Counted from the first letter of the stretch, positions 1-5,620 are shown. The stretch: 13,527 nt of DNA from Ruminococcaceae bacterium UBA1244 (GCA_002308635.1 DBWG01000044.1:2123-15649), one strand, 5' to 3'. The notes: generated by a model from the letters alone, not told the origin. Numbers and translations are program-made.

Positions 1-21
1 TCCACACTCCACATTCCACAC
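1..21. repeat. Three tandem 7-bp repeats (TCCACAY) at the left edge
   Basis: The first 21 bases are three copies of a heptamer, TCCACAC, TCCACAT and TCCACAC, in perfect register. They end about 23 bases before the nadB start and just upstream of its ribosome binding site. The array is cut by the window edge, so its true copy number is unknown. It may be a simple heptanucleotide repeat between genes or part of a regulatory site; nothing here distinguishes these. Confidence 0.55.
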
Positions 22-44
22 TTTCTTAAAGAGGTCGGTGACTT

Positions 45-1520
45 ATGAAAAAGGAATATGATGTACTGATTGTAGGTTCGGGCGCAGCGGGGCTTTATGC
101 GGCGCTCCAGTTTCCGGAGGATGTGAGCGTTCTTGTGATCTCAAAGCGTGAGCTTACGCTTTCAAACTCCTCTCTTGCACAGGGAGGCGTGGCGGCTGTT
201 CTTGACAAGGATCACGATAACTTCAAGCTTCACATTGCTGATACGCTCATTGCAGGAAAGTACAAGAACAATCTTGAAGCGATCGAGGTGCTTGTATCAG
301 AGGGTCCCGGAGACGTTATGAAGCTCAAGGAAATGGGTGTTGCCTTTGACCTTGACGAAAACGGCCATCTCCAGATGACTCTTGAAGCCGGACATTCCCG
401 TCACAGGATAGTTCATCACAAGGATTCTACCGGAAGAGCTATTGTTGAAGTGCTTATTGAACAGGTAAGGACGCATCCCAACATAGAGATATGCGACAAC
501 ACAATGCTCTATAAGCTTGACCGGAACGATAAGGGCTTCTATGCAGGACTTCTCCTTCCTGACGGAAGCTCAAAAATAATAGCTGCACACTACTGCATCA
601 TGGCTTCCGGCGGTATCGGAAGAGTTTATCAGTATACTACAAATTCCGCTATCGCAACAGGCGACGGCATTACCCTTGCCTTCATGCTTGGAGCAAGAAT
701 AAAACACCTCAGCCGTATCCAGTTCCACCCGACTGCCTTTGCAGCGGAGAACGACCGTGAGCGTTTCCTTATCAGCGAAGCTGTAAGAGGCGAGGGCGCA
801 GTTCTTCTCAACTGTGACGGCGAACGCTTTGCTTTTAAATATGACGAGAGAGGAGAGCTTGCTCCGAGAGACGTTGTTTCCAATGCTATAATCCTTGAAT
901 CCAGAGCAAAAGGCAACGAAAAATTCTATCTTGACATCACTCACAAAGACCCCGAATTCGTCAAAAAGCGTTTCCCTATGATATACGAAAAGTGTCTTGA
1001 AGAAAATATAGACATCACAAAACAGTGGATACCCGTGTTCCCGTGTCAGCACTATCTCATGGGCGGTATTGACGTTGATCTGTTTGCAAGAACTACTGTT
1101 GACAGGCTTTATGCTGCGGGAGAATGTTCGCATACCGGTGTTCACGGTGCAAACCGCCTTGCAAGCAATTCTCTGCTTGAAGCTCTTGTGTTCTCACGCA
1201 GAGCCGCAAACGACATTACAAAGAGACTAAAGGAAGAGAACAATACTTCTTTCGGAACATTTGCCGAGACAGAGGATCTCAGCGGCAACACACTTCCTCA
1301 CGGCTACCGCACCGAGATCAGAAAGCTCATGCAGGACTGCTGTTTTGTTATCCCTGCACCGGAGCTTATTCCTGAGAGCCTTAAAAGGGTAAAGGAGATC
1401 CTTCTTGACCTTACCGGCGGAGAATACGAGGTCGATCACAATTTCGTAGAGGCAAGGAGCCTTGCTACTGTTGCCTGCATAGTTCTTGAGGAGGTACAGA
1501 AAAAATATGACGCTCAATAA
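45..1520 (+). CDS. nadB: L-aspartate oxidase NadB
   Basis: This FAD enzyme oxidises L-aspartate to iminoaspartate, which quinolinate synthase (NadA) condenses with dihydroxyacetone phosphate in de novo NAD synthesis. The 491-residue protein starts with the dinucleotide-binding motif GSGAAG (residues 11-16). It carries the family landmarks SLAQGGVAAV, HHKDSTGRAIVE, FHPTAF, EAVRGEGAVL, LAPRDVVSNAI and, near residues 336-380, HYLMGGIDVD, YAAGECSHTGVHGANRLASNSLLEALVF. These FAD- and substrate-contact segments are shared with succinate dehydrogenase and fumarate reductase flavoproteins. It is somewhat shorter than the E. coli enzyme (about 540 residues), mainly in the C-terminal helical domain. 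The start is an ATG preceded by AAAGAGGT. The gene overlaps nadC by 14 nt, so the two are co-transcribed and probably translationally coupled; nadA is expected immediately upstream, outside the window. Confidence 0.95.
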   Translation: MKKEYDVLIVGSGAAGLYAALQFPEDVSVLVISKRELTLSNSSLAQGGVAAVLDKDHDNFKLHIADTLIAGKYKNNLEAIEVLVSEGPGDVMKLKEMGVAFDLDENGHLQMTLEAGHSRHRIVHHKDSTGRAIVEVLIEQVRTHPNIEICDNTMLYKLDRNDKGFYAGLLLPDGSSKIIAAHYCIMASGGIGRVYQYTTNSAIATGDGITLAFMLGARIKHLSRIQFHPTAFAAENDRERFLISEAVRGEGAVLLNCDGERFAFKYDERGELAPRDVVSNAIILESRAKGNEKFYLDITHKDPEFVKKRFPMIYEKCLEENIDITKQWIPVFPCQHYLMGGIDVDLFARTTVDRLYAAGECSHTGVHGANRLASNSLLEALVFSRRAANDITKRLKEENNTSFGTFAETEDLSGNTLPHGYRTEIRKLMQDCCFVIPAPELIPESLKRVKEILLDLTGGEYEVDHNFVEARSLATVACIVLEEVQKKYDAQ

Positions 1521-2346
1521 GATCTATCTTGACAATATCATAAAGACTGCCCTGCTTGAAGACATCAACTACTGCGATGTCACAACGGACTATCTTATCC
1601 CCGAGGAACAGCGTGACGGTGCAAGATTCGTTTCAAAGGCTGACGGCGTTGTCTGCGGAACGGAAGCCGCAGTGAGAGTATTCCAGCTCCTTGACGACAG
1701 CGTAGAATATACCATCCTCAAACATGACGGTGAAGAGGTAAAAAAAGGCGATGTTATCCTGACCCTCAGCGGCAGTACAAGAGCGCTCCTCAAAGGCGAG
1801 CGCACAGCCCTGAACCTCATCCAGCACATGAGCGGTATTGCGACAGCTTCAAACTATTATACAAAGATCGTTGAAGGCACTCGTGCAAGCATAGCAGACA
1901 CCCGCAAGACCCTTCCGGGACTGCGTCCGCTCCAGAAATATGCCGTAATGTGCGGCGGGGCAAAGAACCATCGCTATAATCTTTCTGACGCTGCAATGCT
2001 CAAAGACAACCATGTTGACGCTGCCGGCGGCATCACAAACGCAATAACCGCCCTGCGCAAAAAGATCGGTCACATGACAAAGATCGAGGTCGAGACCAGA
2101 AATCTCGATGAGCTTCGTGAAGCACTTGCTGCGGGTGCGGACATAATCATGCTCGATAACATGAGTCCGGAGCTTATGAAGGAAGCTGTAGCCATTACAG
2201 ACGGACGTGCCGTTCTTGAAGCGTCAGGCGGCATTACGGAAGAGACGCTCCGTGCCGCTGCCGAAAGCGGAGTTGATATAATTTCTATCGGTGCGCTCAC
2301 TCACTCCGTAAAGGCGTTTGACATTTCTATGTATATCGGAAAATAA
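1507..2346 (+). CDS. nadC: Nicotinate-nucleotide pyrophosphorylase (quinolinate phosphoribosyltransferase) NadC
   Basis: NadC joins quinolinate with PRPP to give nicotinate mononucleotide, CO2 and pyrophosphate, the step after NadB/NadA. The 279-residue product is of normal length. Visible family motifs are GERTALNLIQHMSGIAT (residues 97-113), DTRKTLPGLRPLQKYAV (131-147), GGAKNHRYNLSDAAMLKDNH (150-169), EVETRNLDE, IIMLDNMSP and LEASGGIT, containing the Arg/Lys/His phosphate- and quinolinate-binding residues. An in-frame TTG lies 21 bases earlier, but it sits inside the GAGGAGG ribosome binding site (1488-1494), so the ATG at 1507 is the better start. That ATG lies within the last codons of nadB (overlap 14 nt). 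The pyrophosphate released could be hydrolysed by the Ppa encoded further right, though that gene is in a separate operon. Confidence 0.95.
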   Translation: MTLNKIYLDNIIKTALLEDINYCDVTTDYLIPEEQRDGARFVSKADGVVCGTEAAVRVFQLLDDSVEYTILKHDGEEVKKGDVILTLSGSTRALLKGERTALNLIQHMSGIATASNYYTKIVEGTRASIADTRKTLPGLRPLQKYAVMCGGAKNHRYNLSDAAMLKDNHVDAAGGITNAITALRKKIGHMTKIEVETRNLDELREALAAGADIIMLDNMSPELMKEAVAITDGRAVLEASGGITEETLRAAAESGVDIISIGALTHSVKAFDISMYIGK

Positions 2347-2347
2347 A

Positions 2348-2386
2348 AACCGGGACTGCTGCAAAAAAAATGCGGCAGTCCCGGTT
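2348..2386. terminator. Bidirectional terminator between nadC and the DUF378 gene
   Basis: A 16-bp inverted repeat (left arm 2348-2363, right arm 2371-2386, one G-U pair, 7-A loop) begins just after the nadC stop codon. On the - strand the hairpin is followed by TTTTATTT, a good U-tract for ending the DUF378 transcript. On the + strand the downstream sequence is GATTTTGCTTT, which is weaker but adequate for nadC. Confidence 0.85.
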
Positions 2387-2395
2387 GATTTTGCT

Positions 2396-2608
2396 TTATG
2401 CAGAAAGTCCCTGCGGTTCTCTTGAATCCCTGAACAACAGTGATATGCACCATATGGCAGAGAGTGCAACGAGCGTATAGATGATCCTGCTGATGATACC
2501 GGTCTGACCGCCGCATACCCATGCAACAGGGTCAAACTGGAAGATACCGACAGAACCCCAGTTAAGACCGCCTATTATCAGCAGTATCATTGCTATTTTG
2601 TCGATCAT
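2396..2608 (-). CDS. DUF378 family small membrane protein
   Basis: This 70-residue protein has two hydrophobic segments, about residues 4-22 and 38-58. The first is the family signature LLIIGGLNWGSVGIF followed by FDPV, with a glycine-containing loop and RIIYTLVALSA in the second. These match DUF378 (YuzA-like), a family of small membrane proteins of unknown function common in Bacillota. The ATG is preceded by CAGGAGG at a suitable distance. It converges with nadC and lies 80 nt downstream of the sigma-like gene on the same strand, so some read-through from that operon is possible. The C-terminal tail of about ten polar residues is probably cytoplasmic. The family call is by signature and function is unknown. 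Confidence 0.85.
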   Translation of the reverse strand: MIDKIAMILLIIGGLNWGSVGIFQFDPVAWVCGGQTGIISRIIYTLVALSAIWCISLLFRDSREPQGLSA

Positions 2609-2638
2609 TTTCCAAAACCTCCTGAATTATCTGACCTG

Positions 2639-2655
2639 TCCGGCGCTATGCCGGA
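2639..2655. other. Small GC-rich hairpin upstream of the DUF378 gene
   Basis: TCCGGC and GCCGGA form a 6-bp stem with a 5-nt loop between the sigma-like gene and the DUF378 gene. Neither side has a T-tract, so it is not a classical terminator. It could be part of the 5' leader of the DUF378 transcript or an RNA processing/stability element of the upstream operon. Confidence 0.4.
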
Positions 2656-2688
2656 TAAGAATATTATTGACTTTATGACCGTGATTAT

Positions 2689-2982
2689 TCATAAATAGAC
2701 AAATGATCTTTTGATAGCGTTTTTTGCCTTGCTGATGTGTTTGTAAACAGTCGTCGGACGTATGCAGAGTTCATCTGCGATCTCGCTGACAGGCATCCTC
2801 CCAAAAAAATACATCTCTATACATTTTTTCTGACGTTCCGTAAGCTCGGTCTTTATTGCTGTTTTGAGAATTTTTTCCATGCGGATGAGCTTTTCGGACT
2901 TGTTTTTGACATTCCTTGTAAAGTTTATGAATGAAGCGACATCTTCAAAACCATTGTTCAGCGAAACTATATTTTTGCCCAT
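2689..2982 (-). CDS. Small sigma-70 region 4-like helix-turn-helix protein
   Basis: A 97-residue protein whose C-terminal half (about residues 45-95) reads as a region-4/LuxR-type helix-turn-helix: LTERQKKCIEMYF, then EIADELCIRPTTVYKHISKA. There is no sigma region 2, so it cannot bind a -10 element as a normal sigma factor does. It resembles the short sigma-like regulators found in phages and integrative elements (ArpU-like late-gene regulators), without clear membership of a named family. The upstream in-frame ATG at 3030 would lie inside the preceding gene. The start chosen, ATG at 2982, has AAGGAGAGG in front and overlaps the previous stop as TAATG, which indicates translational coupling. 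Its target promoters are not evident. The role is inferred from fold and context only. Confidence 0.75.
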   Translation of the reverse strand: MGKNIVSLNNGFEDVASFINFTRNVKNKSEKLIRMEKILKTAIKTELTERQKKCIEMYFFGRMPVSEIADELCIRPTTVYKHISKAKNAIKRSFVYL

Positions 2983-3185
2983 TATACCTCTCCTTTTCTG
3001 CCTGAAAGATCGCTGGCAGTTTTTACACAATCTATGTACATTGACCTCATAGTTCCTATCCTGAAATTAAGCTCCCTCAGTTCTTTGGCAGGTGCGGTTT
3101 TTCTGTACTGCACCAGTCCTCTGACCCTTTCATTAAGGATGTCCGCTGTATCCAAGTATTCCTGCGCCCACTGTTTATACGTCAT
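2982..3185 (-). CDS. Hypothetical 67-residue helical protein, first gene of the sigma-like operon
   Basis: I do not recognise this protein. It begins MTYKQWAQEYLDTADILNERV and appears entirely alpha-helical and charged, with no signal peptide or membrane segment. The alternation of Leu/Ile/Val/Met suggests a helical hairpin or short coiled coil, which would suit a protein-protein partner. The ATG at 3185 has GAGAGG 5 nt upstream; a longer reading frame to 3275 translates AT-rich leader into poly-Ile and is rejected. Its stop overlaps the next start by one base (TAATG), so it is translated together with the sigma-like protein and may be its partner, for example an anti-sigma-like or co-activator protein. 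That role is inference from the coupling. Confidence 0.6.
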   Translation of the reverse strand: MTYKQWAQEYLDTADILNERVRGLVQYRKTAPAKELRELNFRIGTMRSMYIDCVKTASDLSGRKGEV

Positions 3186-3200
3186 AAAAGCCTCTCTTTC

Positions 3201-3215
3201 TACACGTTTTGTGTA
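3201..3215. promoter_or_regulatory. Putative operator dyad TACAC-N5-GTGTA in the leader of the 67-residue gene
   Basis: This is a perfect inverted repeat of 5-bp half-sites with a 5-nt spacer, 5 bases upstream of the GAGAGG ribosome binding site. The same dyad, with one changed base, recurs at 3411-3425 in the XRE promoter spacer. A shared dyad on both sides of a divergent region is what a repressor controlling both transcripts would need, so it is a candidate XRE operator. It could also form a short RNA hairpin near the start codon. Confidence 0.45.
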
Positions 3216-3296
3216 TATAATAATTATAATAACAGGAAAGCCTTTTTTTGGCCGCCAACGGGAAAGAGTCCTCAAAAAGCTTTCCTTACAATTATT

Positions 3297-3324
3297 ATTA
3301 TACCCGATAAAATCGAAATTTCAA
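3297..3324 (-). promoter_or_regulatory. Sigma-A promoter for the 67-residue/sigma-like operon
   Basis: On the - strand TTGAAA (3324-3319) and TATAAT (3302-3297) are separated by 16 bp. Transcription would start near 3290, giving a leader of about 105 nt before the ATG at 3185. The first SOS-like palindrome begins 9 bp upstream of the -35. The spacer contains a small dyad, CGAT-AAA-ATCG (3305-3315). Confidence 0.65.
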
Positions 3325-3331
3325 TAGAATA

Positions 3332-3349
3332 ATCGAACAAATTTTCGAT
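3332..3349. promoter_or_regulatory. SOS-box-like palindrome, copy 1 (imperfect)
   Basis: ATCGAACAAATTTTCGAT is an 18-bp dyad with one mismatched base between half-sites. Its core, CGAAC-AAAT-TTTCG, differs at one position from the Gram-positive LexA consensus CGAAC-N4-GTTCG. It lies just upstream of the - strand promoter. It could be a LexA site or an operator of the XRE protein encoded next to it. Confidence 0.6.
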
Positions 3350-3359
3350 AGTCCAAATA

Positions 3360-3377
3360 ATCGAACAAAAGTTCGAT
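3360..3377. promoter_or_regulatory. SOS-box-like palindrome, copy 2 (perfect)
   Basis: ATCGAACAAAAGTTCGAT has perfectly complementary half-sites around a 4-nt spacer. Its core, CGAAC-AAAA-GTTCG, fully matches the LexA/DinR consensus known from Bacillus subtilis. It lies 28 bp (about 2.7 helical turns) from copy 1 and 27 bp upstream of the XRE -35 element, so it is between the two divergent promoters rather than on top of either. Confidence 0.65.
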
Positions 3378-3403
3378 ATAAAAAATAAAATTGGAAATAA
3401 CAC

Positions 3404-3432
3404 TTGAAATTACACTAAATGTGTGGTATAAT
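3404..3432 (+). promoter_or_regulatory. Sigma-A promoter of the XRE-ImmA operon, extended -10
   Basis: TTGAAA (3404-3409), a 17-bp spacer and a consensus TATAAT (3427-3432) preceded by TGG, an extended -10 element. Transcription would begin near 3439, about 40 nt before the XRE start. The spacer holds a dyad, TACAC-N5-GTGTG (3411-3425), so a protein bound there would block RNA polymerase; autoregulation by the XRE protein is the simplest reading. Confidence 0.8.
3411..3425. promoter_or_regulatory. Putative operator dyad TACAC-N5-GTGTG within the XRE promoter
   Basis: This near-perfect dyad sits between the -35 and -10 elements of the XRE promoter and matches the one at 3201-3215 (TACAC-N5-GTGTA). 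The position is ideal for repression, which supports its being the XRE autoregulatory site. The evidence is only sequence similarity between two short dyads. Confidence 0.45.
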
Positions 3433-3479
3433 CCGCTTATAGAAAACCCCGGATGTTGAAAATACAGGGAGGAATCAAT

Positions 3480-3872
3480 ATGACGCTGGGAAGTAAAATA
3501 AAACAGCTAAGAAAAAGAGCAGGCATGACTCAGTCTGAACTTGCCGCAAAACTCGGCGTATCTTCGTCTGCTGTCGGAATGTATGAACAGGAACGCCGTG
3601 AACCTGACAGCCGTATCCTTTCAAAGCTGTGTGATATTTTCGGCGTGACGGGAGACTATTTTATCGGTACATCATATTCACTTCCGTCAGGCGGAGGTGT
3701 GGAGGTGTCTGAAGTGTTTGATGAATTCACAAAGCGTCTGACAGCACAGGAAGGACTTATGTTTGACGGAGTACCGCTCAATCAGGATGACAGAATGAAG
3801 ATCATTGATGCACTGAAGGTCGTTGCTGCAATCGCAAAGCAACAGCACAAAAGCGCACTTGAAAAAAACTGA
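3480..3872 (+). CDS. XRE-family transcriptional regulator (ImmR/DdrO-like)
   Basis: A 130-residue DNA-binding protein with an N-terminal helix-turn-helix (residues about 5-60): KIKQLRKRAGMTQSELAAKLG, SSSAVGMYEQERREPD, and ILSKLCDIFGVTGDYFIG. The C-terminal tail (about 85-125) contains LMFDGVPLNQDDRMKIIDAL, a dimerisation or cleavage segment typical of clostridial XRE proteins of this kind. The ATG at 3480 follows AGGGAGGA at 6 nt; an in-frame ATG at 3453 has no ribosome binding site. The gene directly precedes an ImmA/IrrE peptidase. In ICEBs1 (ImmR/ImmA) and Deinococcus (DdrO/IrrE), such a peptidase cleaves the XRE repressor and switches on its targets; the size here, about 130 residues, fits both repressors. 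It probably represses itself and the divergent operon. Confidence 0.9.
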   Translation: MTLGSKIKQLRKRAGMTQSELAAKLGVSSSAVGMYEQERREPDSRILSKLCDIFGVTGDYFIGTSYSLPSGGGVEVSEVFDEFTKRLTAQEGLMFDGVPLNQDDRMKIIDALKVVAAIAKQQHKSALEKN

Positions 3873-3884
3873 GGGGGAATGACA

Positions 3885-4322
3885 GTGAACAAGGCCGAAC
3901 ATAACGTCAGACTTATTACCGAAAAGTATCACAGCGCAGATCCCGATGTGCTGTGTGAAAAAATGGGCATAATTGTAGTTGAACAGGAGCTTCCGGACTG
4001 TGTCAACGGCTTTACCGTCAGGATGAACGATATTCCCTTTATCGTTCTCAACCGTGAACTCGGTTACTATGAAAAGCGCTTTACACAGGCACACGAGCTT
4101 GGACACATTGTTCTCCATAACGGGATAAATTCACTTAACCTCAGCTGCAATACGGAATTTTGTGTCACAAAATATGAACGTGAGGCGGACAGCTTTGCGG
4201 CATGGCTGCTGCTGATCGCAGAAATGTCAGAGCTTGACAGCCTTGAATGTGTAACTGCCGAAGATGTTTCAAAAATTGCGCATATCCCGATGTCGGTTGC
4301 CGACAGTACTTTTCTTGACTGA
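3885..4322 (+). CDS. ImmA/IrrE family metallopeptidase
   Basis: A 145-residue zinc peptidase. The HExxH motif is in AHELGHIVLH (zinc ligands His70 and His74, catalytic Glu71), and the second helix YEREADSFAAWLL supplies the third ligand (probably Glu100). Family members cleave a partner XRE repressor, as in ICEBs1 ImmA-ImmR and Deinococcus IrrE-DdrO; the XRE gene ends 12 nt upstream. The start is GTG at 3885: the ribosome binding site GAGGGGG (3871-3877) is 7 nt before it but only 1 nt before the ATG at 3879, too close for initiation there. No substrate-sensing domain is fused to it, so the activation signal is unknown. The domain is compact, about the normal minimum for this family, with no sign of truncation. 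Confidence 0.92.
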   Translation: MNKAEHNVRLITEKYHSADPDVLCEKMGIIVVEQELPDCVNGFTVRMNDIPFIVLNRELGYYEKRFTQAHELGHIVLHNGINSLNLSCNTEFCVTKYEREADSFAAWLLLIAEMSELDSLECVTAEDVSKIAHIPMSVADSTFLD

Positions 4323-4364
4323 TGAGCCGTTCTGCGGCTGCCAAAATAAAGACAGGGTGATTTT

Positions 4365-4847
4365 ATGAAGCTGTTTCTCAGGAGAGATGCCTCCGGCGGG
4401 AATTCGGCATTTGAAGTTTTTGATGAGCTTGGCTTTTCAAAATACACTGTTACGGTCGTGTCGGAAAAAAACAAACAAAAACTGGTCATGCTTGATGCGG
4501 GCGGAACTGCTGTTTCGGAGATCCTCCGCAAGCAGTTTGTGCTGGATTATTTTGCGGTGCGCTGCAATTCGAGACTGTATGTGCTTGTTCCGTTCTGCAG
4601 GGAATGTTTTTCTTTTGCTGTTTATGGAAGTACTTACCGCTTTGCGGGAGATGTTTCCTCCGGATCGTTTTCGCTATTTGACGTTGACAAAAGTCCCGTG
4701 ATGACCCAGAAAAAGTGCTGGAGCAAACACGGCAGCGGATATGAGATCGAAATATTTCTTGAAGAACAGGAAATTTTTTCTCTTTCAACAGCAATATGTG
4801 CCGATATGTATATCTCAGCAGCGGAAGAAGATCCGATATATTCCTGA
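4365..4847 (+). CDS. Small protein with a probable LURP-one-related/tubby C-terminal-like fold
   Basis: This 160-residue protein begins MKLFLRRDASGGNSAFEVFD and alternates short beta-rich stretches with an Asp/Gly turn, as in LURP-one-related (tubby C-terminal-like) proteins. Examples are FEVFDELGFSKYTVTV, LVMLDAGGTAVSEI, FSLFDVDKSPVM and a C-terminal hydrophobic helix, LSTAICADMYISA. The known fold is a beta-barrel around one central helix, and bacterial members have no settled function. I see no signal peptide. The ATG has CAGGGTG upstream. It lies 42 nt after the ImmA gene with only a small hairpin (4325-4339) and no T-tract between, so it is likely in the same transcript. It is either cargo of the regulatory cassette or an unrelated neighbour. 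The fold assignment is by eye and moderate. Confidence 0.55.
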   Translation: MKLFLRRDASGGNSAFEVFDELGFSKYTVTVVSEKNKQKLVMLDAGGTAVSEILRKQFVLDYFAVRCNSRLYVLVPFCRECFSFAVYGSTYRFAGDVSSGSFSLFDVDKSPVMTQKKCWSKHGSGYEIEIFLEEQEIFSLSTAICADMYISAAEEDPIYS

Positions 4848-4900
4848 CCGGACTTTCAAAAGACAATAAACTCCGAAAAACAAAAAGCTGATGGTTCTTA

Positions 4901-4929
4901 TTGACAATGAACGGTTTTTCAGTTATTAT
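4901..4929 (+). promoter_or_regulatory. Sigma-A promoter upstream of the first lipoprotein gene
   Basis: A consensus TTGACA (4901-4906) is followed after 17 bp by TATTAT (4924-4929); TATATT at 4927 is an alternative -10 but with a 20-bp spacer. Transcription would start near 4936, leaving about 190 nt of leader before the lipoprotein ATG at 5130. Confidence 0.65.
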
Positions 4930-4935
4930 ATTCGT

Positions 4936-5129
4936 ATAACAGGAACTATAGCAATTCAAAATAATAACAGCAAAACTGCGGAGTTGTCCTGTGAACACCT
5001 CTGCGGAGCAATGCACCGACCGAGCCGACAGGCGAGACCAACAGCCAAACATTAATGCGCTTATTAAGTTGGATCGCTATAAAAAGCACCTTTGATGAAG
5101 GTGTGAATATCAATAAAGGAGACGTAGAT
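4936..5129 (+). other. Long structured leader, or small intergenic repeat, before the lipoprotein gene
   Basis: No gene is seen here. The strongest structure is a 12-bp stem (4976-4987 with 4995-5006, one mismatch, two G-U pairs, 7-nt loop CCTGTGA). Further on are a nested pair, CCAAC...GTTGG (5038-5042/5068-5072) enclosing TTAAT/ATTAA, and a 6-bp hairpin, CACCTT/AAGGTG (5087-5103), just before the ribosome binding site AAAGGAG. TATAGC (4947-4952) and GCTATA (5076-5081) form short inverted ends of a block about 135 bp long, more GC-rich than the AT-rich flanks. It matches no riboswitch I recognise; it may be a cis-regulatory RNA or a small mobile intergenic repeat. Confidence 0.4.
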
Positions 5130-5567
5130 ATGAAAAGGACTGCAAAAATTCTTCTGGCCTCATGTATGGCTGCTGCAATGCTGGTTGCTCTGACCGCCTG
5201 CAACAAGGACAGCGGCAGCGATGATGAGAGCAAAGGCGTTAATATCGAGGGTACATGGAAAAAATCGGTCAATACAAAAGAGGTCACTAAAGAGTCGGGC
5301 GTACAGTTCTACAAAAGCTACCTCGAAGATAATCCCGTGACATGGACAGTCAAGTCGGACGGAACTCTCAAAATGGAGGTCACTTCTGCATCAACTGGCA
5401 CCAAGACCATAAATGCAACGTGGAGTTCTGAAGGCAACAATATCAGCGTTGTTGATCTTACCGCATCTGAGAGTAAACAGAGAACAAGCTACATCTATGA
5501 CCCCGATGATGGATATATCTATTTTAAGGATGAAGCAGAAAGCGTATACCGCTTTGAGAAGAAGTGA
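5130..5567 (+). CDS. Small lipoprotein with a lipocalin-like domain
   Basis: A 145-residue exported lipoprotein. The N-terminus MKRTAKILLAS is followed by a hydrophobic stretch and the lipobox LTAC, giving lipid-modified Cys24; a short Asp/Ser-rich linker follows (residues 25-38). The mature part starts IEGTWKK and alternates beta-strands (FYKSYL, VTWTVKSDGTLKMEVTS, NATWSSEGNNISVV, YIYDPDDGYIYFKD), ending in VYRFEKK. The GTW start and strand pattern resemble small calycin/lipocalin-like lipoproteins of gut Bacillota, whose ligands are unknown. The reading frame extends upstream to 5055, but the signal peptide and the AAAGGAG site place the start at 5130. It has a paralogue immediately downstream. 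The lipoprotein call is strong; the fold is inferred. Confidence 0.85.
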   Translation: MKRTAKILLASCMAAAMLVALTACNKDSGSDDESKGVNIEGTWKKSVNTKEVTKESGVQFYKSYLEDNPVTWTVKSDGTLKMEVTSASTGTKTINATWSSEGNNISVVDLTASESKQRTSYIYDPDDGYIYFKDEAESVYRFEKK

Positions 5568-5620
5568 TCTTATTTTCGGGCAGACCGTTTTTTGACACAA
5601 ACAGTGTTTTTATGCTGTTG

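Noticed and set aside
570..1145. Long open frame on the - strand within nadB
   Set aside because: It lies fully inside nadB, has no ribosome binding site or family motifs, and its composition is what the reverse of a well-expressed gene gives.
1486..1506. Upstream TTG start for nadC
   Set aside because: The TTG overlaps the GAGGAGG site that serves the ATG at 1507, and the added residues (RRYRKN) are just translated ribosome binding site.
2668..2673. TTGACT on the + strand as a promoter
   Set aside because: It would fire against the sigma-like gene and has no acceptable -10 at 16-18 bp.
4325..4339. AGCCG-TTCTG-CGGCT hairpin after the ImmA gene as a terminator
   Set aside because: Only a 5-bp stem with no following T-run; more likely leaves the downstream gene in the same transcript.
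4486..5287. Overlapping - strand open frames opposite the LURP-like gene and lipoprotein leader
   Set aside because: No start signals or recognisable domains, and they are antisense to two better-supported features.
5592..5597. TTGACA upstream of the second lipoprotein as a -35 element
   Set aside because: The nearest good -10 (5624) is 26 bp away, far outside the workable spacing.
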